Assembly: GCA_045656345.1 (NCBI GenBank)
Contig: JAZOQZ010000078.1
Span: 1-27,303, forward strand
DNA length: 27,303 nt
Direction of reading: 5' to 3'
Origin: SIG452 sp045656345
GTDB lineage: Bacteria > Bacillota > Clostridia > UMGS1840
This document shows, in pieces, positions 6,864 through 14,740 of the stretch. The notes under the pieces are model-generated. The model was not told where the DNA came from and did no database searches. It saw nothing but the letters and a program-made list of their open reading frames with translations. Every line of letters begins with the position of its first letter. Positions within the stretch are counted from its first letter, which is position 1. The translations under genes and the position numbers were made by a program.

Positions 6864-7889
6864 TTATAACAACAGCATACAGTCGCCAAAGGAGAAAAAT
6901 CTGTATTCTTTTTCTTTGGCACGTTCATAAGCATTTAGGATTTTTTCACGGTCGGATAATGCAGAAACCAGCATCAGAAGTGTGGATTTTGGCAGGTGGA
7001 AGTTGGTTAAAAGTCCGTCAATCACTTTGAATTCGTAGCCGGGATAAATAAAAATTTCGGTTTCGCCAGAGCAGGGGACGATTCCGCCCTGGTCCTGTGC
7101 CATTGCTTCCAGGGTGCGAAGACTGGTTGTCCCCACCGAAATAATTCGTCTGCCTTCTTTTTTAGCAAGATTTAAAATATCAGCGGTTTCTTTAGGCACC
7201 TGATACCATTCTTTGTGCATTTTGTGGTTGTTCACATCATCCACGCTGACAGGACGGAAAGTGCCCAGTCCTACGTGAAGGGTTACATAACAGGTGATAA
7301 CTCCTTTTTCTTCCAGACGCTTGATGTATTCTTCGGTAAAATGCAGACCTGCTGTGGGAGCAGCTGCAGAGCCGTCAAATTTGGCATACACGGTCTGGTA
7401 ACGGTTTTTGTCTTCCAGCTTTTCTTTGATATAGGGAGGAAGAGGCATATTGCCAAGCTTTTCTAAGATGGTTTCAAATACGCCGTCGTAGAAAAATTTC
7501 ACAATTCGGCCACCGTCGTCCAATTCTTCAATCACTTCAGCAACCAATTCACCATTACCGAAAATGATTCTTCCGTTTAATTTAATCCGTTTGGCAGGTT
7601 TCATTAAAACTTCCCATTCGTCTAAATTCCGACGTTTTAATAAAAGCACTTCAATATGAGCAGTGCCGCCTTCTTTCACGCCGTACAGACGGGCAGGGAG
7701 CACACGGGTGTTATTGAATACCAACACATCACCGGGTTTTACATATTCAATTAAGTGATAAAACCGACTGTGAATTATTTCACCGGTTTCTTTATCCAGC
7801 ACCATCATTTTGGAGGCGGTGCGATCTTGTAGGGGTGTTTGTGCTATCAGTTCTTCGGGGAGCACATAGTTAAAATCGTCGGTTCTCAT
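6864..7889 (-). CDS. queA: S-adenosylmethionine:tRNA ribosyltransferase-isomerase
   Basis: QueA transfers and rearranges the ribose of S-adenosylmethionine onto preQ1 in position 34 of tRNAs with GUN anticodons, making epoxyqueuosine. The 341 residues match the family length. Typical segments are MRTDDFNYVLPEELIAQTPL at the start, VFNNTRVLPARLYG (near 55-70), the PTAGLHFT segment (near 180), the HVGLGTFRPV segment (near 205) and TNFHLPKSTLLMLVSAL (near 295). Its ATG overlaps the TGA of the pseudouridine synthase gene by four bases (ATGA), and GGAG precedes it. No tgt or queG is present here, nor a preQ1 riboswitch; it is simply the last gene of the long minus-strand cluster, paired with another RNA-modifying enzyme. 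Confidence 0.96.
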   Translation of the reverse strand: MRTDDFNYVLPEELIAQTPLQDRTASKMMVLDKETGEIIHSRFYHLIEYVKPGDVLVFNNTRVLPARLYGVKEGGTAHIEVLLLKRRNLDEWEVLMKPAKRIKLNGRIIFGNGELVAEVIEELDDGGRIVKFFYDGVFETILEKLGNMPLPPYIKEKLEDKNRYQTVYAKFDGSAAAPTAGLHFTEEYIKRLEEKGVITCYVTLHVGLGTFRPVSVDDVNNHKMHKEWYQVPKETADILNLAKKEGRRIISVGTTSLRTLEAMAQDQGGIVPCSGETEIFIYPGYEFKVIDGLLTNFHLPKSTLLMLVSALSDREKILNAYERAKEKEYRFFSFGDCMLLL

Positions 7890-8617
7890 AGGTTCTCCTT
7901 GTATTCTTTGGGAACAATTTCCAAAAGGGATAGTTCGAGGGAAGTTAATTCGCGGTATTCGCCTAATTTTAATGCATCATCTAGCACAAGACTTCCGATT
8001 TGTACCCGTTTTAAGTAGGTCACGGTAGTTCCTAATGCTTCAAACATTCTCTTAACCTGATGGAATTTTCCTTCAAAAATGGTCAGATGAGCAGTGGTTT
8101 CAGACAATATTTCCAAAAAGGCAGGTTTGCACTGGTAACCGTCATCAATAACAATTCCTTGCCGGAAAGAATTGCCCCATTCCGGTTGTATCGGTTTATC
8201 CACTTTCACAAAATATTTTTTGTTCACGTGATTTTTAGGACCTGTTACCCGATGGGCAAGTTTGCCGTCGGTGGTTAAAAACACAAACCCTTCTGTATCC
8301 TTATCCAGCCTTCCCGCAGGGAAGATTTTATTTTTTGGAAATTTATCCTCGGGGAGTAAATCCAGCACGGTTTTTTCCCGCAAATCTTCAGTGGCACAGA
8401 TGTAGCCATCAGGTTTATTCATCATCAGATGATAATGCTCACGGTAACAAACTAAAATGCCGTTTACCATAATATCCGAGTCATCAGGATTCACTTTGGT
8501 AGCAGGGTCGGTGACTGTTTTTTCATTCACACTAACGGCTCCTGAACGAATGAGTTTTACCACTTCTTTTCGGGAACCTATCATGGCATTTGCCAGAATT
8601 TTATCCAGTCGTTCCAT
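7886..8617 (-). CDS. rsuA: RsuA-family 16S rRNA pseudouridine synthase
   Basis: This enzyme converts a uridine of rRNA to pseudouridine, in the RsuA prototype U516 of 16S rRNA. The N-terminal 50 residues form an S4 RNA-binding domain (LDKILANAMIGSRKEVVKLI), followed by the synthase domain with NKPDGYICA (near 88) and the catalytic motif AGRLDKDTEG (near 121-130), whose Asp is the nucleophile. The 243-residue length fits RsuA rather than the longer RluB/E/F, but the exact target base cannot be told from sequence. It begins ten bases after the mrdA stop codon, with GAGG upstream, and overlaps queA at its end. Confidence 0.88.
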   Translation of the reverse strand: MERLDKILANAMIGSRKEVVKLIRSGAVSVNEKTVTDPATKVNPDDSDIMVNGILVCYREHYHLMMNKPDGYICATEDLREKTVLDLLPEDKFPKNKIFPAGRLDKDTEGFVFLTTDGKLAHRVTGPKNHVNKKYFVKVDKPIQPEWGNSFRQGIVIDDGYQCKPAFLEILSETTAHLTIFEGKFHQVKRMFEALGTTVTYLKRVQIGSLVLDDALKLGEYRELTSLELSLLEIVPKEYKENL

Positions 8618-8627
8618 CGTTTTTCCT

Positions 8628-10625
8628 CTATTTCATTTGGAATTTATCGTTGTTCTCTTGGGTTTCTTCCTGTTCGTTATGGAAGTATTCTGCAATCACA
8701 TCTCTTGCGGCAGGGGCAATGGAGTTCCCGTGGGCACCGTGTTCCACCACAACAGAAACGGCAATTTGAGGATTGTCATAGGGGGCGAAGGCAACAAACA
8801 GACCGTTGTTGGTGCCAGGTACCTCTGCGGTACCGGTTTTACCGCCGACTGCAATGGGGAAATCTTTAAATACTTCACTTGCAGTACCGTCTTCGGTAAC
8901 AGAACGCATTCCTTCCATAATTGCTTTGTAATTTTCGGGGCGGATAGAAAGGGTTTCCACAGCGGTGGGGTGCACTTCTTTCATTTCGCCGGAGGAATAA
9001 TCTTTGATTTTATAAAGCAGGTGTGCTTCATAACGGGTACCGCCGTTTACCACGGTGGCAATATAGTTGGCAAGTTGAAGCGGTGTGAACAGATTGTCCG
9101 ACTGCCCGATAGACGCTTGCAAAACATCTCCGGGATACCAGGGCGCATCAATTTTCTGACGGTACTGGGGACCTGCCAGAATCCCTTTTTCTTCTCCCGG
9201 AATTTCGATGCCGGTGTATTCGCCTAATCCCACTTTTTTTGCATATTCATTGAGTTTTTCAATGCCGAGTTTTCTTCCTGTTTCATAGAAATAATAGTTG
9301 CAGGAAACTTTGATAGCATCCGCAACGTTCACATAGCCGTGATTACCCGGATACACGTGACAGGTAGGTTGATAGTCATCGTAGTACATATATTTGCCCT
9401 GATCGTAAATGTAGTCGTCAGGGGTGGCGATGTTTTCTTCCAAAACAGCCACAGAGGTTAAAATCTTAAAGGTGGAGCCCGGAGCATATGTTCCGGAGAT
9501 TGCACGGTTCCAGAAGGGTTTTAAGGGGTTGTTGTAGTTTTTGGAGTAATCCTTTTGGAATGTTTCAATATCGTAATCGGGATAGGATGCCATAGCCAGG
9601 ATTTCTCCGGTATGCACATCCACCACGGTGATGGCTCCGCCTCCCACATCGGGAATGGTTAAACGCAGTTCACTAATTACATTTTCTAAAGCTTCTTCCG
9701 CTTTTTTCTGAAGATCTAAGTCGATAGTTAAAATTACGTCATTTCCGGGAACTGCATTTTTTAAAACCTCAGTGTCGGTAATTTTTCCGAATTCATTCTG
9801 CTGGATTTTTAAAACGCCGTCGGTCCCCTTTAATTCCAGATCGTAGACCTTTTCAATCCCTTCTTTTCCGATAATATCGGTAAAACCGTATCCCAGTTCC
9901 TGAAGTTGTTCGTATTCTTCTTTGTAAATCATACCAACCCGCCCTAAAAGATGGGGACTCACCTTTTCGGGATACATTCTGTCATAAGAGGTCATAATGT
10001 TGACGCCGGGATAGGTCTGGTCGTTTTCTTTAATAATGGTTACCACATTCATATTCACGTTTTTGGCAAATACAAAGGGGTTGTTCTGAGAAAATTCACG
10101 CAGTTCCATTTCAGCACGCACAGCAATTACCTTTCTGTGGTAAGCTTCCGGAATCTGGTCGGAAATGTTGTATCGTTCTGCTAAAGTCTGGATGCATTCT
10201 TCCGCCGACAAATCTTCTGAAAGATTCATCCTTTTCAGGTATGCTGTAACTTCTTCTTCCGGCAGGGTATAACTGTAGGGAAGCTCAGAAACAGGAAGAT
10301 TTTCCATAAATTCCTGATTTTCTTTTTCCATCAGGAGAATCAGGTTGTAAACGGCATCGTTGACCCATTTCTTATCCTTTTTATACTGCGAGATTTCTAA
10401 ATTATAGGTAATCTGATTGGATACAATTACCCGTCCGTAGCGGTCTAAAATTTCTCCTCGGGGAGCTTTTAGGGGAACTGTTTTAACGGTACGCTTAATA
10501 GAAGCCTGGGCATATTCATTCCCATTGACAATTTGCAGGGAAAACAAGCGGAAAATCATAGCCAGCAGGAAAATTACGGCAATCACAATAATAATTGCCA
10601 GGCGTGAAAACATATCTTTTCTCAT
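8628..10625 (-). CDS. mrdA: Penicillin-binding protein 2, elongasome transpeptidase
   Basis: This class B penicillin-binding protein crosslinks lateral-wall peptidoglycan as the partner of RodA. One N-terminal membrane helix (about 8-30) anchors it; the dimerisation/pedestal domain starts with KAPRGEILDRYGRVI (53-67), and the transpeptidase domain carries the active-site Ser384 in STFK, the SCN triad (441-443) and KTGTAE (596-601). All three penicillin-binding motifs are intact. At 665 residues the length is normal. The ATG overlaps the mreD stop (ATGA), which suits a fixed mreC-mreD-mrdA stoichiometry. The C-terminal tail (EQEETQENNDK) is polar and probably disordered. A divisome role is unlikely given the mre neighbours. 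rodA is not in this window. Confidence 0.95.
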   Translation of the reverse strand: MRKDMFSRLAIIIVIAVIFLLAMIFRLFSLQIVNGNEYAQASIKRTVKTVPLKAPRGEILDRYGRVIVSNQITYNLEISQYKKDKKWVNDAVYNLILLMEKENQEFMENLPVSELPYSYTLPEEEVTAYLKRMNLSEDLSAEECIQTLAERYNISDQIPEAYHRKVIAVRAEMELREFSQNNPFVFAKNVNMNVVTIIKENDQTYPGVNIMTSYDRMYPEKVSPHLLGRVGMIYKEEYEQLQELGYGFTDIIGKEGIEKVYDLELKGTDGVLKIQQNEFGKITDTEVLKNAVPGNDVILTIDLDLQKKAEEALENVISELRLTIPDVGGGAITVVDVHTGEILAMASYPDYDIETFQKDYSKNYNNPLKPFWNRAISGTYAPGSTFKILTSVAVLEENIATPDDYIYDQGKYMYYDDYQPTCHVYPGNHGYVNVADAIKVSCNYYFYETGRKLGIEKLNEYAKKVGLGEYTGIEIPGEEKGILAGPQYRQKIDAPWYPGDVLQASIGQSDNLFTPLQLANYIATVVNGGTRYEAHLLYKIKDYSSGEMKEVHPTAVETLSIRPENYKAIMEGMRSVTEDGTASEVFKDFPIAVGGKTGTAEVPGTNNGLFVAFAPYDNPQIAVSVVVEHGAHGNSIAPAARDVIAEYFHNEQEETQENNDKFQMK

Positions 10626-11131
10626 AAGTGAAACACGCTCCTATGCTTTTTCAGATTTCTTTTTTGAATGAGGAGCATCAAAAGAAAGATGATAAAATTA
10701 TATAAAAATTCAATCAGGGCAGTGCGAGTGAATAAAATCAGAAAATCTCCTTCGAACAGAGATGTGAAAAAAGCGTAGCACAAAGAATACAAGAAGCAGG
10801 AAACAAGGCCGTAAATTGCTTCAATCACAAAGTTTTCTGAAAAGGCACTATGATAAAGCTCACGGATTCCAAAGGCAGTTATTGCAAAAAGAGCGGTATA
10901 TGCGCCAAAGAATCTGCCCGACATACTGTCCATAAAAAATCCTAAGATAAATGCAGAGTAGAAGGAGTAGTGGGGCTTTCGCAGGAACGAAAGCGCCAGC
11001 ACAAAACAAAACACAAAATTGGGAGCCACGCCGAAGATACGCCATCTGTCAGCAAAAATAAGCTGTAATAAAAAAATTACAGCTGCTAAGACGCATTGCT
11101 TGGTTATTTGAATCCATTTCGGTTGCGACAT
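10622..11131 (-). CDS. mreD: Rod shape-determining membrane protein MreD
   Basis: A 169-residue hydrophobic protein with about five membrane segments and short charged loops, matching MreD in size. The family belongs to the MreBCD elongasome and links MreC to the membrane synthases. Sequence identity in MreD is always low; here the assignment rests on the hydrophobic profile, the FGVAPNFVFCFVLALSFLR segment (33-51, typical of MreD first helices), and position between mreC and mrdA. It starts 41 bases after mreC with AAAGGA upstream. Confidence 0.9.
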   Translation of the reverse strand: MSQPKWIQITKQCVLAAVIFLLQLIFADRWRIFGVAPNFVFCFVLALSFLRKPHYSFYSAFILGFFMDSMSGRFFGAYTALFAITAFGIRELYHSAFSENFVIEAIYGLVSCFLYSLCYAFFTSLFEGDFLILFTRTALIEFLYNFIIFLLMLLIQKRNLKKHRSVFHL

Positions 11132-11172
11132 AGCTTGAATCCTTTCTTTTGAATTTTAACTGCGCTAAAAAA

Positions 11173-12000
11173 CTACTTTGCTGTGACAACCAGCACTTCC
11201 TGAATATTGGTGAAATCCACCATAGGAACAATGGTTGCATACTGAGAGTTTTCGTTTTCGGAAATTTTAATTTCTTTAATTTTGCCGATGGGAATTCCTC
11301 TGGGGTAAATTTCGCCCAATCCGGAGGTTTCCACAATATCTCCTTCTAAAATGGTGAATTGCTTGGAGATATAGAGCATTTTCAACATTCCGTCGTTGAT
11401 TAATGCATTATCACCTTCGGCAACAGACACGTCACCGGTACGGGTGATGCGGCATCCCACTGAGGTGGAAGGATCCAAAATCGTTTGAATTTTTGCCCAG
11501 CCGTGACCGGATTCAAACACCAGACCAACCAATCCGTTTTGAGAGATTACTGCCTGGTTTACTTCGATACCGCTTTCTGTTCCTTTGTCGATGGTAATAA
11601 ATCTGCCGTAGTTGGCACCGTCCTTGGCGATTACAGAAGCTGCAGTCGTTTGAAATTCAGGATATTTTTCCTGAAGCTCCAGCAAATTTCTGAGTCGTTC
11701 GTTTTCAGTTTCCAAGGAGGCGAGGGAAGCGTTTTTTTGCTCCAGAAGATTGTTTTTATAGGTCAGCTCGTTGACGGTTTCCACCAATTCCTGTTTGTTT
11801 TCAAAGTAATTAAAAAAATCGTTCACGGAATTGGCAATGTTTGTGAAAAATTGCGCAACGGGTTTTACGGTCACATTGGCAATGCTGTCTAAAAATGTTA
11901 CGTTACCGCGGTTCACTGCTGAGGTGATGAGTAAGGTGGTGATAATCACCACAAACACAAAGATAATGATAATCGGTTTTTTTCGGCTGCTTCTTCTCAT
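11173..12000 (-). CDS. mreC: Rod shape-determining protein MreC
   Basis: MreC is the extracytoplasmic scaffold that binds PBP2 and links it to MreB. The sequence shows a basic N-terminus (RRSSRKK), one membrane helix (about 10-28), a coiled coil with Glu/Leu heptads (about 70-110, NNLLEQKNASLASLETENE) and the beta-rich C-terminal domain with GLVGLVFESG and a TSVGCRITRTG segment. I prefer the ATG at 12000 over the one at 12006: GGAGG is nine bases from the former and only three from the latter, giving 275 residues. It is separated from mreB by a terminator-like hairpin, so its level may be set below that of MreB. Confidence 0.94.
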   Translation of the reverse strand: MRRSSRKKPIIIIFVFVVIITTLLITSAVNRGNVTFLDSIANVTVKPVAQFFTNIANSVNDFFNYFENKQELVETVNELTYKNNLLEQKNASLASLETENERLRNLLELQEKYPEFQTTAASVIAKDGANYGRFITIDKGTESGIEVNQAVISQNGLVGLVFESGHGWAKIQTILDPSTSVGCRITRTGDVSVAEGDNALINDGMLKMLYISKQFTILEGDIVETSGLGEIYPRGIPIGKIKEIKISENENSQYATIVPMVDFTNIQEVLVVTAK

Positions 12001-12030
12001 AAACATTCACCTCCCATAATCTTTGAATGA

Positions 12031-12065
12031 GAAAAAAGGAGTATGCCCCGGATGCGGGGCATACT
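12031..12065 (-). terminator. Terminator-like hairpin between mreB and mreC
   Basis: On the minus strand AGTATGCCCC and GGGGCATACT form ten perfect base pairs around a six-base loop, and the stem is followed by CCTTTTTTC. This is an intrinsic terminator by appearance, placed inside what should be one operon, about 30 bases before mreC. Confidence 0.8.
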
Positions 12066-12091
12066 TTCCCGAGAAATATCACAAAAGAATA

Positions 12092-13129
12092 TTATCTGCG
12101 ATAGTGCTTCATCTGACGTCTGTCGTTATTGAGCATTTTTAACACGTCGATTTCTTCCAGTAAGAGACCTGCGCCCAATGCTACACAGTCCAGTGCATTT
12201 TCTGCTGCTTTTACGGGAAGCATGGTTTCTTTGGTCAAAAGAGAATCCAATCCGCGTAAGAGGGCACCGCCACCGGTTAAGGTAATCCCTTTTTCCACGA
12301 TGTCAGCTGCCAGTTCCGGAGGAGTGGTTTCTAAGGTTTCTTTCACCGCATCCACAATGTTTCTGATGGGCTCATCCAATGCCTCTCTCACTTCTAATGC
12401 AGTGATTTCAATATTTCTGGGGAGACCGGAAATCAAATCACGGCCTCTTACGTCAATTGCGTCTTCTAAACCTGCACATTCATACACGGAACCGATGCGG
12501 ATTTTAACTGCTTCAGCAGTTCTGTCACCGATGTGCAGATTGTGGTTCTTTTTAATGTAGTTTGCAATGGCAGCATCAAATGCATCCCCTGCAACACGAA
12601 CACTTTTCGCAGTAACAATTGCACCTAAGGAAATTACTGCAACTTCACTGGTACCGCCACCGATATCCAAAACCATATTGCCGAAAGGATCAATAATGGG
12701 AAGCCCTGCACCAACAGCGGATGCCATAGATTCTTCCACAATATACACTTCTTTTGCACCGGACTGAATCACAGCATCTTCCACAGCACGTTTTTCCACT
12801 TCGGTAACTCCTGCAGGCACACATGCAACCACACGGGGTTTTGCAAAAATTCCGCCTTTTAACACTTTCTTTAAGAAAAATTTAATCATTTTATAGGTCA
12901 TGGCAAAGTCGGAAATAACCCCTTCGCTTAACGGACGAACCGCAATAATGCTGTCAGGAGTTCTACCTACCATTTCTTTCGCTTCGTTACCAACTGCCAA
13001 AACTTCTTTGGTATAGCGATTGATAGCAACCACGGAAGGCTCTCTTAACACGATTCCTTTTCCTTTTACATAAATTAAGGTGTTGGCGGTACCTAAGTCG
13101 ATACCGATATCTCTTGCAAACATAGACAT
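12092..13129 (-). CDS. mreB: Rod shape-determining actin homologue MreB
   Basis: MreB polymerises on the inner face of the membrane and guides lateral-wall synthesis. The actin-fold signatures are plain: phosphate 1 loop DIGIDLGTANTLIYVKGKG (7-25), the PSVVAI segment, connect and phosphate 2 region VLDIGGGTSEVAV (near 160), and adenosine motif TLTGGGALLRG (near 285). The 345-residue length is typical. It has MreB-like features throughout, but Mbl or MreBH paralogues look very similar; the mreCD neighbours favour MreB. GGAG lies ten bases before the ATG. A 46-base gap separates it from the DUF4321 gene upstream. Confidence 0.96.
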   Translation of the reverse strand: MSMFARDIGIDLGTANTLIYVKGKGIVLREPSVVAINRYTKEVLAVGNEAKEMVGRTPDSIIAVRPLSEGVISDFAMTYKMIKFFLKKVLKGGIFAKPRVVACVPAGVTEVEKRAVEDAVIQSGAKEVYIVEESMASAVGAGLPIIDPFGNMVLDIGGGTSEVAVISLGAIVTAKSVRVAGDAFDAAIANYIKKNHNLHIGDRTAEAVKIRIGSVYECAGLEDAIDVRGRDLISGLPRNIEITALEVREALDEPIRNIVDAVKETLETTPPELAADIVEKGITLTGGGALLRGLDSLLTKETMLPVKAAENALDCVALGAGLLLEEIDVLKMLNNDRRQMKHYRR

Positions 13130-13175
13130 TGTTACATTTCTCCAATCCTATTAGAATTCTTTATATATGAGATGA

Positions 13176-13445
13176 TTAAAATACAAACCGATAAAACAGT
13201 GAGGCAATCAAGATTCCCAAAAGCACTGCAATATTGATGTGAAGGGCGAACCCCAACGTCAGCGATATCACGGATAAATCCAGCACCAGAGGGGACTGCA
13301 GACCAAATGTGTAGCCGACATTCATCCAGTTTAATGCGGCAATATCTTTGGTCAGATATGTAATGATTTCACCAAACACCACTCCGATGACAATAATCAA
13401 CAGGATTGCTATCAGAGAAAAATGTTTTTTAGCACTTTTTGTCAT
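13176..13445 (-). CDS. DUF4321 small membrane protein
   Basis: An 89-residue protein with two or three membrane helices (about 10-30, 52-70, 70-88), starting with a basic segment and carrying the VVFGEIITYLT and YTFGLQSPLVLDLSVISLTL stretches. These match my recollection of the DUF4321 family, which in Clostridia is found immediately upstream of the maf/radC/mreB region. AAGGAGG is well placed before the ATG. Its place directly before mreB makes an envelope role plausible, but no function is established from the sequence. Confidence 0.8.
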   Translation of the reverse strand: MTKSAKKHFSLIAILLIIVIGVVFGEIITYLTKDIAALNWMNVGYTFGLQSPLVLDLSVISLTLGFALHINIAVLLGILIASLFYRFVF

Positions 13446-13474
13446 AATGTGATTCCTCCTTCAGAACTTTTAGT

Positions 13475-13987
13475 CTATCTGAGTTTAGAAAGCTGTTTTG
13501 TGAGCAAGTCTGCTAAGCATCCGATGATGACCGAGGTTAACAGAGTGACTGCGGCTGCCATAGGATACAATCCCAACACAGCAGTGGTCTTCAGCACAAA
13601 TGTTGACATCAGATATTGTAAGGAAATGTGGAAGAAACCTCCCACCGCACTGACACCCGCCATAGAAACTTTCTCTTTTCGGTACAGGGGCATTATCATT
13701 GCCATACTGATACAGGATGCAATGCTTCCTGCCATTGTAAAAAGGAAGGATGAAAACCCCTGAAATAAAAAGGCAGATAAGATGATTTTAAGACCCGTCA
13801 TCAGCAGTGCTTCCCAAAAGCCGAACAGGGATAAAAAAACTAAAATCACCAGGTTGGAAAACCCGAACTTCACGCCCGGTACCCCCAAAGGTACCATCCA
13901 TTCCAACCAGGAAAGCACAAACAGTGCGGCAAGACAAAGTGCTCGCACGGTAAGCTTGGAAACTTTTTTATCAGTAGGAGACGGCAT
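13475..13987 (-). CDS. Gx transporter family protein (HepPP_syn_1-like)
   Basis: A 170-residue integral membrane protein with about five helices and the family hallmark GVPGVKFGFSNLVILVFL (near residues 33-50). It is often annotated as heptaprenyl diphosphate synthase component I, but the topology is that of a small-solute carrier or ECF-type S component, so the older name is doubtful. I chose the ATG at 13987 because GGAGG lies eleven bases upstream of it; the start at 14014 would precede that site. It overlaps the NusG-II gene by 17 bases. The NusG-II and Gx pair is common in Clostridia, often beside FMN- or quinone-related genes. Confidence 0.8.
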   Translation of the reverse strand: MPSPTDKKVSKLTVRALCLAALFVLSWLEWMVPLGVPGVKFGFSNLVILVFLSLFGFWEALLMTGLKIILSAFLFQGFSSFLFTMAGSIASCISMAMIMPLYRKEKVSMAGVSAVGGFFHISLQYLMSTFVLKTTAVLGLYPMAAAVTLLTSVIIGCLADLLTKQLSKLR

Positions 13988-14363
13988 CAACCGAATCGCC
14001 TCCTTCCAACACAACAGTCAGTTTATGAGGCAAACAAATCAGAATATCGCCGGCCTGAGATATTGTGCCCATCCGGATGCAATCGTGATTGGCGCAGTCA
14101 CTTTCGGTGATTTGCACTGTTTTGGATTGCAGTTTGATTTGATTATAGCCAAAATCTGTTTGCACGGTAACCGTTTGTTCGATTCCCTCTGAAACAACAT
14201 AGCTGGCATATTCCTGGGAATCCACATAAATGGTAACGGTGTGAGCCAAAAGGGGAGCACGGTAAAATCCGATTGCTGAAAAAAACACTGTCGTTGCAAT
14301 CAGAAAAAATATCAAAAAGTCTCCTTTTTTAAGGATTGTTCCCCAAAAACGCTTCGTTTTCAT
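13971..14363 (-). CDS. NusG domain II-containing membrane-anchored protein
   Basis: The 130-residue protein has a basic N-terminus, one membrane helix (about 15-35) and an extracytoplasmic beta domain with the motif SDCANHDCIRMGTISQAGD followed by ILICLPHKL, which matches the NusG_II family, a stand-alone version of the NusG insert domain. The two cysteines separated by four residues and the later cysteine are conserved-looking and may bind a ligand or metal. It is the first gene of the long minus-strand cluster behind the promoter at 14436-14464. The family's function is not established; its constant partner is the Gx transporter encoded next. Confidence 0.82.
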   Translation of the reverse strand: MKTKRFWGTILKKGDFLIFFLIATTVFFSAIGFYRAPLLAHTVTIYVDSQEYASYVVSEGIEQTVTVQTDFGYNQIKLQSKTVQITESDCANHDCIRMGTISQAGDILICLPHKLTVVLEGGDSVDAVSY

Positions 14364-14435
14364 AATGTCCTCGACTTCTTTTTTGGAAGAAGCGTTTTTT
14401 CGGCACTCTTCCTCATTCTATTCTATAACTATTTT

Positions 14436-14464
14436 ACTATATCATAAAAAAGAATAATAGTCAA
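14436..14464 (-). promoter_or_regulatory. Promoter of the NusG-II/Gx/mre cluster
   Basis: Reading the minus strand: TTGACT (14464-14459), 17 bases, TATAGT (14441-14436), with a TGA extended -10 element. It lies about 75 bases upstream of the NusG-II start and is divergent from the surface-protein promoter. Confidence 0.75.
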
Positions 14465-14567
14465 GAAGACAAACTGGATTTTTTTAGAAAAAAACATCTT
14501 TTTTCGTCTTCTAATCTCTTTGGGAAAAACTTCCGACAAAAAATACGAAAATGGAAAATTTTTTACA

Positions 14568-14596
14568 TTGATTTCGGGTATATTCTGTGCTAAGAT
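14568..14596 (+). promoter_or_regulatory. Extended -10 promoter of the SLH surface protein gene
   Basis: TTGATT (14568-14573), 17 bases, TAAGAT (14591-14596), with TGC directly before the -10 box. Transcription would start near 14603 and give a leader of about 138 bases. Confidence 0.65.
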
Positions 14597-14619
14597 TGTT
14601 TTGTAACAAAAATCTCCCC

Positions 14620-14714
14620 AATGCTTACATAACCCGGATTTTCCTCTTCTTTTGCTTACATATTAAGAGTTTTGGCTCATTTGCCCGGATTCTTGGTATG
14701 TAAGCATTTTTTCA
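14620..14714 (+). promoter_or_regulatory. Structured leader with terminator-like hairpin and repeats
   Basis: AATGCTTACATA (14620-14631) is the exact inverse of TATGTAAGCATT (14697-14708), which runs into a T-tract. A second forward copy, TGCTTACATA, is at 14653-14662, so the downstream arm can pair with either. CCCGGATT is also repeated (14633-14640 and 14684-14691). The stem ends about 30 bases before the start codon. Attenuation or message stabilisation are both possible. Confidence 0.7.
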
Positions 14715-14740
14715 TTTTATAAAAAACGGAGGAGAAAAGT

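Noticed and set aside
7886..8628. Possible preQ1 riboswitch for queA
   Set aside because: queA is translationally coupled to the upstream gene, and the ten-base gap before that gene leaves no room for an aptamer.
8457..9227. Long forward open frame (256 codons) antisense to the pseudouridine synthase and mrdA
   Set aside because: It lies across two clearly coding minus-strand genes, has low-complexity Phe/Gly/His composition and no ribosome binding site.
12129..12767. Forward open frames antisense to mreB
   Set aside because: Shadows of a strongly conserved gene; Ser/Ala/Pro-rich and without initiation signals.
13475..13987. Annotation as heptaprenyl diphosphate synthase component I
   Set aside because: The protein is a multi-helix membrane protein without prenyltransferase motifs; the transporter-like family name fits better.
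14620..14714. Insertion-sequence end or IS200/IS605-type hairpin
   Set aside because: No transposase remnant is nearby, and the structure sits exactly between a promoter and its gene, which favours a leader function.
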